A stretch of DNA of 64,000 bases, from NCBI GenBank assembly GCA_905147135.1, contig LR990060.1, forward strand, positions 7,704,001-7,768,000. The letters are read 5' to 3'. The translations under genes were made by a program, and so were the position numbers. Under the pieces are notes generated by a model. The model saw only the letters and a list, made by a program, of their open reading frames with translations. It had not been told where the DNA came from and did not search any database. Each line of letters opens with the position of its first letter. Within the stretch, counting starts at the first letter, position 1. Below are positions 23,993 to 34,900 of the stretch, one piece after another. The DNA is from Blastobasis lacticolella. Lineage: Eukaryota > Arthropoda > Insecta > Lepidoptera > Blastobasidae.

Positions 23993-25037
23993 ATTTTAAT
24001 ATAATTAATGTCTTTTTAAATGTAATTAGATCGGCGGTAATTTACGCCTATAAATATTTTCATGGAATCATAATATTATTTCTTTGTTCTAGTTGCAAAT
24101 ACCGTCAAAATTTCTTCAACTTGTTTGATTATAAATTAAACATACCTATTGTAAATAAGAAATGTATATGTTGTTTTAGTAATTAGTAATGCATGGTGAT
24201 ATTAAATAAATAAATAGATTAATGGTTAAAGAAAGACTAAAAATTTCATTCTGAATTATATTTAACACTACTTATGAGCATTACTTTTATACAGAGTTTT
24301 ATCATAGAGAAAAATTTTTATCTACAGAAGCAGAGAGTAGGTACATACCGAGTTTCAATTCGAGACTAAATGTCATACATATCTAAAATAACACACACAC
24401 ACTAAGGTAAGTGCAGGGACGAAACAAGGCAGTCCATCTGCAGATAAATTGTTTTTTACTACGAATTTCTATTCCGTAACGAACATAAACAAATCTGACT
24501 TGTGGGCATATTTATATTGTCATTATAATGAAACTGCAATGAAGGTGCTGACCTAATCGTTATCACCGTCATCGTCAGCCTATACACGTCTTTTCTACTA
24601 GGGAATAGATCTGTCCTCTCAGTGAGGGAGATTTTGCAGTAGTTAACCACTCAGGCCCAATGCGGATTGGCAGACTTCACAATTCGAATTAATCTCTAAC
24701 ATGCAAGTTTTTTCACGATATTTTCTTTCACTGGAAAGCCAAATAAAATATTTGAATTCATATATGAATTAGTTATATAATACAAAAACCATTTTCAAAG
24801 GTAAGGTGTCTGGGGTTCAAACCCGCGCCTTGATACCTACCACCGTCTTTTCGATCTCTCGATCCTATATACCGTGAATACCGTGCCCTCTAGAGGACAT
24901 CTTCATGAACAAAAAAAATTAATGAAAAGGTATATACATAAATATATCAAACAGGCAGCATATTCTTTATTTTCCGTAAAAATTCTGGTAGACACGACAC
25001 TAGGACAGAAGGGACTTGCGTATACTTATTCATTTGT

Positions 25038-26840
25038 TCTTTTTTTTTTTATTGTTGTAGGATGTCCAACAGCACAATTAACATTTCATGTTTAACAACA
25101 GTCTATCTTATATAAGCCAATAATAGGATATCACAACGAGTTAAAAAAAATGTAAATCAACAATTAACAAACCAGACATAAGCCGTCTTAAAGTAAAAGC
25201 TAAAATTGTAAAAACAAAAAGAAAATTGTGCTAATGTGTGGGTTTAATAGTTAATATAGGTATTAAGTATAACGCAAATAATACATACTATCAATACACA
25301 AATAATTGGATAATTGAATACCTAGATACAAAATACATAATAACATAGGTACATACCTACTTACATGTATGAGAGTAGGCATTTTCAGACACACACTTTC
25401 CGAGTGTGAACTTTATCCCTTTAGTGGATCTAACCTATGTTTTAGTATATCCATGTTATTCTTTCTGAACGTGGGCTTAGATAGTTCAAAAATATCTACC
25501 TCAGAGAACATTTCGTTGTACGTTCTTGCTACTCGTGAGAAAAATTCGTTTTGAGTATAATTAGTTCGGCTAGTGGGCACATTCAGCAGTCTGTAAGATG
25601 ATTGTTTTAAGCGACGATGTGGTGTATTTATGCAAATGAGACAAGTAAGACAGGGGCAATTTTAATTTCAGTTAATTACATCATGTAGGAACAAATTATC
25701 AAGAAGAATACGTCTATCTTTCAATGTTAGTAGTTTATAATTACTACAAGCACTTTCGTACGAGTCAAAACTATTTTTTAATTTGTAATTTAACTACTGG
25801 ATAAATATAGTTTGTATTTGTTCGATTTTCTTTATGTAAATGTTGTATTTCGGGTTTTAAATTATGCTTGCAAGTTCTAATATGCTACGAACGTATGCAT
25901 AATAAATTACTTTAATGCACAACATATTAGTAAATGGTTTGCATATCCTCATTACGATTCCTAGATGTCTATAGGCACGATTAATATATCTATTTATGTG
26001 TCTATCGAAAATCAATTAACTGTTCAGCGTTAACCCCAAATTACGCACTTCAGAGATCCTTTGAAATCCAAATGGCTGTTGATAAAGTAGGCATGAGTAA
26101 TAGGTTTTGATTTACGTGTGAACGTAACAACCACACATTTGCTGGTGTTAACGCTTGTTCTGTCATGACTATTCTACTCTGCTATCCTGTTTAAGTCCTC
26201 TTGCAAACACAATCAGTCCACTGCTGTATTTACCTTCATAAATACCTTTTTGTTATCTGCATATAAATGGTAGTTTGAATATTTAAAACATGTATCAATG
26301 TCGTAGAGATAAGCGTTGTAGAGCAGAGGACCCAAATGGGAGCCTTGGGAACGCCAGAAGGAACAGTAACAAAATTGGACTTATGACTACCTACAACGAC
26401 AGCCTACCGCCTATTGAAGACATATTATGATGTGAACCATCTGTAAAGATCTCCATGGATTCCTAGAGCTTGTAGTTTCATTAACAGAATGTCGTGATCC
26501 ACACGGTCGAAAGCTTTTTCGAAATCCGTGTATATCACGTCAATCTGCGACTGTTGATCCATATTTCTTAAAGTGTAATGTAGAAATTCACTCAGATTGG
26601 TATTAATCGACCTCTTTTCTTAAAACCTGTGTTGCTTGTCGGTAATGTTCTCCTATGTCGTAAAGTAAACTGTATCATAAACAAGTTTTTCAAATAGTTT
26701 GGCAATAGTGTTTAGTTTAGATATAGGGCGATAATTGGGTATAGCGCACTTCGAACCTTTCTTATGGATTGGGATGATATATGCCTCCTTCCATATGGTA
26801 GGAAAAACTCCCTCCTGCATTGAGTGGCGATTAAACAAAA
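25038..26840 (-). pseudogene. Jockey/CR1-like LINE, 5'-truncated, between the heme oxygenase copies
   Basis: At 26653-26838 a minus frame reads IIPIHKKGSKCAIPNYRPIS, an RT fingers motif. It is followed by the AFDRVDHD catalytic region near 26510 and a degraded PSGVPKAPI (usually QGS) near 26340. A C-terminal frame with FSRVARTYNEMFSEVDIFEL ends in a stop at 25413-25415. A T-run near 25040 is the minus-strand poly(A). The 5' break abuts the start of homology between the two gene copies. Confidence 0.5.
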
Positions 26841-27039
26841 TCGATATTGGTTCGCATTTGACGGTGTTATTTATACCCTTATACCTTTGGGAGAAATGAA
26901 AATCGCATCCGGCAACCCTAAACTGTCAAGTGTGAACTGACAACAGCTGATGATTTTCTTTTCTTTGTTTACCTATTTTTTCGATCGATGTATTATTGGT
27001 GATATTGGTATTGGTTAGCATTTCTTGCTTGCTAATAAT

Positions 27040-27044
27040 TCAGT
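27040..27044 (+). promoter_or_regulatory. Possible initiator (TCAGT) of heme oxygenase
   Basis: Same motif and position as in the paralogue, 52 bases before the ATG at 27096. Confidence 0.5.
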
Positions 27045-27095
27045 GGAGAAGTTTATCTCCGGGTCAAATTTCTCTACTCTTAGAAGTTAATGAAG

Positions 27096-30000
27096 ATGTC
27101 TGGAAATGTGGAATTATTTACAACGCGTATGAGAAAGGCTACGCGCAAAATCCATTCTGTGAGTGACGCTTTAGTTAACGCGAAATTTGCAATAGGTAAG
27201 TATTTCTATAATTTTGAGCAAATTTGTATAGAAATTGGGTGTACCTAACTTTTGCTTTTTTTCACGAAATTAAATAAAGAAAAAACGCGATTAAATAAAT
27301 TGTATCATCATCATTATCAGCCATATCAGCCGGAAGATACCCATTACATGGGCAATCTTTGGTTAGAGGATACAAAAGGGTGCAACTCAAAAAGACTTTG
27401 AAAAATCGAGAAAAGGCACCCCGGGGTAGGGGGTAAGTTAAAAGATAGTTGACTTTGCATTTCATATTATATCTTCTTATTTTAAACTTTTACTATTGTA
27501 TATTTATTTTAATTTGAATGTATTTAATTGCATATTTTAACTGTAATACTTTTTTTATAGACCTCCCCTAGAGATCTCCACACGGATTGGTCTTGTGCCA
27601 TCTACATCCAGCTGGTATCTGCAACTTTTACTAGGTTGTCAGTTCACTTTGTGGGAGGCCTACCCGTCCAGCGTCACTCTTATATTATAATTAATAATGT
27701 CTAATCATATATAATTTTCTTTTAACAAATAAATAAAATGTACTAAACACTATTCTTAAGAAATTGTCTTGTAATATTTGTTAATAAAATAAGATAGTGT
27801 CTGAAATTTCTATTTATTCATTTAATTAAACAGAAATTTTATAATTATAAACAACACAACAGACACTATCTTATTTCTATACAAAATTACTTCTAGCAGC
27901 CCATTTACATTAAATTTTTCTACCTACAACAGCAGGCCTTTATTCTAGTTTGTACATATTCAGTTTTCTGAATCTGCATTATATGTATACTGTAAAATAA
28001 CTGGTATTTTATTTATTTGTAGCATTGCAAGATGAGACAGTGTGGGGTGGTGGTCTTTTTGTTTTCTACCACATATTTGCTTTCTTGGAAGATGCTAAGG
28101 AACGGCTGAATGATCCAGATTTTAACAAACTGTTTGTGCACACCATACTCTACAGGTATGTGAACAAAAACACAATAAAATATAAATTTCGAACTATCTG
28201 AAAAGTAGCCAATATACAACAACAAATAAAAAAAGGCTTTTGAATTAAAGCTGATCTCCACCTGCATTCTATGGATGGAGAATTAGCAAAACATAACTCC
28301 CATTGTAGAAGTAATTCAATGGTGTAAATTGATTGTGTTGAAGAAATTAATTAAATACACAAGTAATCATTGTCTTATTGGCTATCAAACCGTGAAAACC
28401 TAATTAAAACTAATAAGGTATTTAAGTAGTTATAGACTGATATGTGACACTAGAAATGTATGAGAGTAAATGGAAAATTAGGGGGTAATTAGATTTACTT
28501 GCTTTTGAGTGTAGTTTATTGTTTATATTGTTTGCCCGCGCGTCCGTCCACATGGATTAATTTCATAGTGATCAAGATCCCCATACAAACCTTTCTCTGT
28601 TATTTCACCTCCATATAAAATTTAAAAAGTACAATATGTGCTTTGTAAGAAACAAATTTTCAAAATCAGTTCTGTAGGTTCAGAGATTACCACCAACATT
28701 CAAAACAAACATACAAACATACCTCTATGTACTTCTTTATAATAATAATATAGATACAGATACACATTATATTAAAATGTTTCAGAAAACGAGCTTTCCA
28801 AGAAGACCTGGACCACTATCTTGGCAAGGACTGGCACTCTCTGCCCAAAAGCATACCTCTGGAGAGCTATCTCCAGCACTTGCAAGACCTCGAGGTGGAT
28901 TCTCCTCAGCTGCTGATGGCTTACGTGTATCACCTATACCTTGGCCTGCTTAGTGGGGGACAGATCCTGGCCAAGAAACGGCGGATGTTTGGAGACAGTG
29001 AGTTTTACATACTTGTCCGGCGGAGTAGAATAGGCAGCCTCAGGTTGAGGCACGCACGGCTCGCCCATTTGCGCAAATTCGTACGTGGCTCACGCGCAGC
29101 TCGCGGCACACCGCGAGCCGCCGATTGTCGGTTTTCTGTCCATGCTCAAAGGTGCCTCGGCGTGCGTGCCTCGCGATGTTTGGACGTGACTACGAATGCG
29201 CGCGTATTGTTTATTGACACTTGACAACTTTAATATTTTCATGTCAATTAAACTGTTGGTCTTCCTAATAAATTAATAAAATAAAATATAATAAAATAAA
29301 TGATATAAAATAAAATAAAATAAATAGATTAAAATAATTAAAATAAAATATAATAAAATAAAATAAATAAATAAATAATTTAGAAAACTTATATACTAAA
29401 CAACATGGTGAGCAGAAAAAAGCGTTATGAGATCGAAAAAACTAAAATTATTTTAACAATCCCATCAATTATGATAAAAGCAGCATCAGCATTTTCTTTG
29501 TGCGGCGCATTTGTGGCTCGCCGCGAGCACGTTGCCTCAACGAACAAACAAATGCGCAACTGAGCAGCCTCGACGCGCGCGGTGAGCATCTCGCTGCGCG
29601 CGGCGAGCATGCCTCGGGCTGAGCCGCTCTAATTCGTACGCACCTTTACACTCGTGGGTGTTGTACAAGGCGACTAATATTATCAAGGCAAATGATCTAA
29701 AGTGTCCAACTGAAAAATGAGCAACAACATTATCTTTTTTATATGTACAAATCTGCGATTTCCAACCAACCTGCCAAGCGTGAAGTTTATGGCAATAGCT
29801 TCTCTTCTCTAAGTTCTGCATTGGACTGTTATGGGCTGTAATGTTGACACATATGTACGTACGTGTTGTGTACATAGGGGTAGGCAGAGACAGTATTGTT
29901 CCATGTGCTACGGTCCTGTCACATCTCACTTCTACATTCATCAACCATCAAGCTATTGGTTTAGGGTACTCTTGACCCCACCTTTCTTCAAAATATTGCA

Positions 30001-30821
30001 ATATTTAGATACTGAACCCCGCATCAAAATCCGTTGCGTGTTTTAGAAAATTTACTACTTTTAGTCCATGCAACGGATTATACAGACAGACACAGAATGA
30101 GACTTTATTTCATACTGTGTAAGAATTAGAGCTGCTTGCCCATGGTCTACAACTGCATGGAGCAGAGTTTTCTGGTGTTTTGTTTTTCTCATCACTGCAA
30201 TATATAACTTGCCTGCCCAGCCCTCCACCAAGTATAACAGTGGATTATTATAAAGTTGTTATTGCAAAATCCATCAGAGGGCGTTACCGAGCGTAAGATC
30301 TGCCGTCACAATGCTGCCGCGCTGCTGTAACCGCCGGTCATCTGTAAAATTACGGATCCATTCTAGCCAATAACGGAGCTTTATTTTGACAGTAGACCAC
30401 CTCGGTAGCGCCACCATTCGCGGCAAATGCTATTCGTAACTCGACCCATTTGCGTATCGACCCACAGTCGGATCTTGTGATCATGTGCTTTTGCTATTGA
30501 AGATAAAAGACAGCTTACTATTTTTTTATTGCAGAAAACGACAAACCTGATGCGTATGTCGACAAAGTGACCGACTTCTCTGAAATCGACATAAGCCAGT
30601 TAAAGAATGATTTCCGAGCCGCAATGAATGAGATAGCTGATAACATGAGTGAGAAAGAAAAGAATGCGTTCATTGAAGAGAGCAATATGGTGTTTGGGAT
30701 GAACAACCTCGCTGTTAATGCGATAGGTGGTCAAAATCGAGTGCTAAAAAGCTATTTCTATAAAGCCTCTGCTATTCTAGTGTTGGTATTTGGAGCAGTG
30801 CTTGCCTATAAGATGAGGTAA
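27096..30821 (+). CDS. Ho: Heme oxygenase, canonical copy
   Basis: Four exons, 27096-27195, 28023-28155, 28786-28997 and 30535-30821, have GT/AG borders and consistent phases (1, 0 and 1 after joining) and give 243 residues, the usual insect heme oxygenase length. Exon 1 carries ATRKIHSVSD, whose His20 aligns with the proximal heme ligand of the family (His25 in human HO-1). Exon 2 has FYHIFAFLEDAKERL. Exon 3 has the distal-helix motif YLGLLSGGQIL that lies over the heme. Exon 4 ends in a hydrophobic segment (ASAILVLVFGAVLAYKM) just before the stop, as expected for a tail-anchored ER membrane protein. The enzyme opens heme to biliverdin, CO and iron using P450 reductase electrons. AATAAA occurs near 31045. 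The gene lies downstream of a diverged tandem copy and converges with the apolipophorin gene. I am very sure of the family. Confidence 0.5.
27305..27670 (+). mobile_element. SINE (AAAGACGCC family) in intron 1 of heme oxygenase, interrupted
   Basis: The first part (CATCATTATCAGCCATATCA) is separated from the rest (CCCCTAGAGATCTCCACACG onward) by about 210 bases of AT-rich sequence absent from the paralogue. Confidence 0.5.
27787..27877. repeat. Hairpin element of about 90 bp in intron 1 of heme oxygenase
   Basis: Perfect 16-base arms AAATAAGATAGTGTCT and AGACACTATCTTATTT. It is absent from the other gene copy. Confidence 0.5.
29031..29638. mobile_element. GC-biased insertion splitting a SINE in heme oxygenase intron 3
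   Basis: It interrupts the SINE between 29030 and 29639. The ends (GCAGCCTCAGGTTGAGGC and complement GCGGCTCAGCCCGAGGC) are imperfect inverted repeats with CACGGCTCGCC-like neighbours, and a long AAATA-rich core lies at 29270-29380. Probably a non-autonomous DNA transposon. Confidence 0.5.
30255..30420. mobile_element. MITE in intron 3 of heme oxygenase
   Basis: Same element as at 23395 in the equivalent intron, so it predates the gene duplication. Confidence 0.5.
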
Positions 30822-31880
30822 ATTTTAATATAATTAATATGTTTTTTAAATGTTATTAGATTAGTCGTAATTTATGCTTATAAATATTTTCATGGAATCA
30901 TAATATAATTTCTTTCTTCTACTTGAAAATATCGTCGAAATTTCTTCAACTTGTTTGTATATAAATTAAACATACCTATTGTAAATAATAAGAAATGTAT
31001 ATGTTGTTTTAGTATGAATTAGTCATGCATGGTGATATTAAATGAATAAAAAGATCAATGATTAAAGAAAGACTGATAATTTCATTAAGAATTTTATTTG
31101 GCACACTATGAGCATCACTTTTATACAGAGTTTTATATAAAAAATATTATACAATATGTATTCTTAAAACTATGAATAAGCCTAATAATTTTACTAAGTG
31201 CGGTAAATATTTACACTTTTATCATTATCACATTTTTAGTTCGAGTTTTATACAGGGTGTATCACGATATGCGCTACAAGTTTAAGGGCACATTAGTTCC
31301 ACGCAAATTGCGAAATAAAAAAAATATCCCGTCACAGGGTGAATTGCAAATAATTATGGAATTATCACGAAATTTATGGTTACAAAAAGTACCATAGTAA
31401 AGTTAGTTAGTGTACAAAAAGTAATGCAATTCATAAAATGGTTCCTTACAGAGCCTACAATATGGATAGCGCGCTTCTGAACACGGCCAGGGGCCCTATT
31501 TTTGAATCGCACGCCACGATTCGAACGGTTTACAATATTGATTTTCGCCATTAAAAATTCGATACTCTGATGCATGATGCTAATTTTCCCTATTTTTGAA
31601 CCATACCCTTTCGGTGTTGCCAATGTGATTAAGAAAACATTGTGTGATTAACAAACAACACACAACAACAGCCAAAAATCAAAATTAAAAAGCGTTCTAG
31701 CCTACGTAGCAAGATGGGCTTTGTCCCGTGCAGAGCGAGACAACTCTAGCTGGTTCTTCCGATTTGCTGCCGATATCCAGACAGCGGTGGATGTTACCAA
31801 GGTCTGACGTTGGAGACCCCGGGGCTGGTTGAACAGAGCCCATTGGCAGCCTGTGACGGTATATTGTAACGAAGGTGCCT

Positions 31881-31945
31881 ATAAAATATTGTCATGGAAT
31901 CATTATTTCTTTCTTCTACTTGAAAATACCGTCTCAATTTCTTCA
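31881..31945 (+). repeat. Displaced fragment of the heme oxygenase 3' flank
   Basis: CATGGAATCATTATTTCTTT and CTACTTGAAAATACCGTC match the 3' flanks of both heme oxygenase genes (24055-24120 and 30885-30950). It lies 54 bases past the apolipophorin stop codon. Confidence 0.5.
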
Positions 31946-31998
31946 ATGTAGCGCTGACCGTGATCCACGCTGCGTGTCGAATTAAAAAGTCCCCCCGG

Positions 31999-34900
31999 TC
32001 ACCGGTAGGGGGCGCCCGGCTCCAATGCTAAGTCGAACAGCCCGTCGTAGTCTTTCGCGTTCCAGAACGACATCTCCAGCTGGAAAAGACGTCATAGTTA
32101 CACTTTTTACTCATCAACAGATGTCGGAAAACCATTAGTCTAATATTTTTCAAAATACTGGTCTGATTTGAATGAAAAGCTAAGAACTATAGGTAGGTAA
32201 GATAGGTTTTAAGACTTTCGTGGTTATTCACTACACTTTCACTGCACATTATTATTGATTTTACGTCGAAATGTCGAGGTAAAAACAAACCTAACCATGG
32301 TAACAAACCCGATAATATGTGTAGTGAAAGTGTAGCTAAGAACTATCTCGAATAAATACCAAATGACTGAATGTGTAAGCGTGAAGCACACCAGCTAGTG
32401 AGTACTATACCCACTACTACTACAGCGGGTGCTATTTAACCAGAAAATTGACCTTTCTGTTGGGTAACATTTTGATCTCCAACCTGCCTGCTAAGCGTCG
32501 AGATTATGGTAATATCCATCGCTTATGTAGAGCTCATCAGTGGACTGTTATGGGCTACTGTTAGACAACGAGTGTGCCGCGATGTATTCTTGGTCTTAAT
32601 CACAATATAGCTGTCATTGGCTGATTAGTAGTTACTCGTGTTTAATCAGCATTCTGTGTATGGATCCTATCGCACTCACCATCTTGTTCTGGTCACTCAC
32701 AGACATAGGCGTAGGAAGGGGGGGGGGGGGGGAGAGGGGGGCCGGGTGGGCCGTGCCCACCCCGAAATCGTCTGATGCCCACCCCAGGATGTACCGATTT
32801 AATCAGGCTGATCGTGTTCACTGACTGTACATTATCGATTGACTTGGCTTCATCGGCCACCTCAGGGGCCAGGCCCTGGAAAATAGCCCTAGATACGCCA
32901 ATGCTTACTGATGGCCGCGTGTGGTTTATTGGCGTTTGTGTTTTTATGAGTGTCCCTGGCATAGGATGAGTGCAGGAATGTATGTAAGTAAACTCTTTAT
33001 TGTATTAAAAATAAGTACAGTAATGAGAAAAATATCATTTTACAAAGCAAAGGCGGGCTTAACCCACAATGGGATTACTTTCATCCAACCTTAGACCCTT
33101 AAAATGGATAGGCGTGTGGCAAGCGATGACTTTATGTGTGTTTTCGACGAAACAACATTCGATTATTGAAATTACATAAGAATGAGGGTTTAAGCGATTT
33201 TAAAACTATATGGCGCTACTGAGGCGCAAGGTCTGCTGTCAAAATGTTGCCGCGCGCTAAAATGATGGATCCATTCCAGCCAATGACGACTTTATTTTGA
33301 CCTCACGTCTCAGTAGCGCTATCTGGTGGATTTTGGAATCGCAGAAATCACAATTATTAGCGGAGAGAACACAAGATGGATGATAAATAACGTCACCTCA
33401 GTATCGACGGCATGTTCGTACCTTTTTGCGGCAGGGCAATGCCCTAACATGCTGCCGATCGGGAAACTACTGATGGAAAGACACTGACGGTGTTCACGGT
33501 CCTTATTATCGTGTGTCCTATATGTTTTGACGTGATGTTGTAACATAGTTCCTTCGTGAAAAATCACAGTAAACTACCGAGACATTATTTTCCACCTATC
33601 TCTGGCATGTGTGTGTATGGCTGCGTGTGTATCCGGCACTCACCATCCGCTGCGTGTCCTGGCACGGCAGGCAGTGCAGGCGGGCGTCGCGGCACTCGCA
33701 GAGCGGCGCGGCGCGGCACGGGCCCTCGGGTCTCTGGGTGTGTGTATGGCTGCGTGTGTGTCCGGCACTCACCATCCGCTGCGTGTCCTGGCACGGCAGG
33801 CAGTGCAGGCGGGCGTCGCGGCACTCGCAGAGCGGCGCGGCGCGGCACGGGCCCTCGGGTCTCTGGGTGTGTGTATGGCTGCGTGTGTGTCCGGCACTCA
33901 CCATCCGCTGCGTGTCCTGGCACGGCAGGCAGTGCAGGCGGGCGTCGCGGCACTCGCAGAGCGGCGCGGCGCGGCACGGGCCCTCGGGTCTCTGGGTGTG
34001 TGTATGGCTGCGTGTGTGTCCGGCACTCACCATCCGCTGCGTGTCCTGGCACGGCAGGCAGTGCAGGCGGGCGTCGCGGCACTCGCAGAGCGGCGCGGCG
34101 CGGCACGGGCCCTCGGGTCTCTGGGTGTGTGTATGGCTGCGTGTGTGTCCGGCACTCACCATCCGCTGCGTGTCCTGGCACGGCAGGCAGTGCAGGCGGG
34201 CGTCGCGGCACTCGCAGAGCGGCGCGGCGCGGCACGGGCCCTCGGGTCTCTGGGTGTGTGTATGGCTGCGTGTGTGTCCGGCACTCACCATCCGCTGCGT
34301 GTCCTGGCACGGCAGGCAGTGCAGGCGGGCGTCGCGGCACTCGCAGAGCGGCGCGGCGCGGGCCCTCGGGTCTCTGGGTGTGTGTATGGCTGCGTGTGTG
34401 TCCGGCACTCACCATCCGCTGCGTGTCCTGGCACGGCAGGCAGTGCAGGCGGGCGTCGCGGCACTCGCAGAGCGGCGCGGCGCGGGCCCTCGGGTCTCTG
34501 GGTGTGTGTATGGCTGCGTGTGTGTCCGGCACTCACCATCCGCTGCGTGTCCTGGCACGGCAGGCAGTGCAGGCGGGCGTCGCGGCACTCGCAGAGCGGC
34601 GCGGCGCGGCACGGGCGGGCGGCGGCGCGCGCGCCCAGCACCGACGACACGCGGCGGGCCGTCGCGCGCGACTCGGACAGCCGGGCGCCCGCGAATATCG
34701 TGCCTGGGGACGGCGGGGTCGGGGTCATGGGTCGGTCAAGAGAAGCAGGGCATAGCCGCTTCATTCAAGAGAAGTAGGGCATAGCCGCTATGTTGCGCCA
34801 TGCCCTGCTCCATGTTAATGTAAGGGCATAAAACCTGCAGTTGTCGTCTACCACTTTTGATAACAAAGGTTGGCCGAAAGGTTGTAGGTAAGGGTAAGAA

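Noticed and set aside
32700..32760. Possible G-quadruplex at a long G run
   Set aside because: A G homopolymer with interruptions near 32720; it may be sequencing noise and has no link to a gene feature.
33556..34784. Long open frames of up to 399 codons rich in GTAGSAGGRR or ECRDARLHC
   Set aside because: They exist only because the 129-bp repeat has a period divisible by three. The real coding part is one exon on the minus strand.
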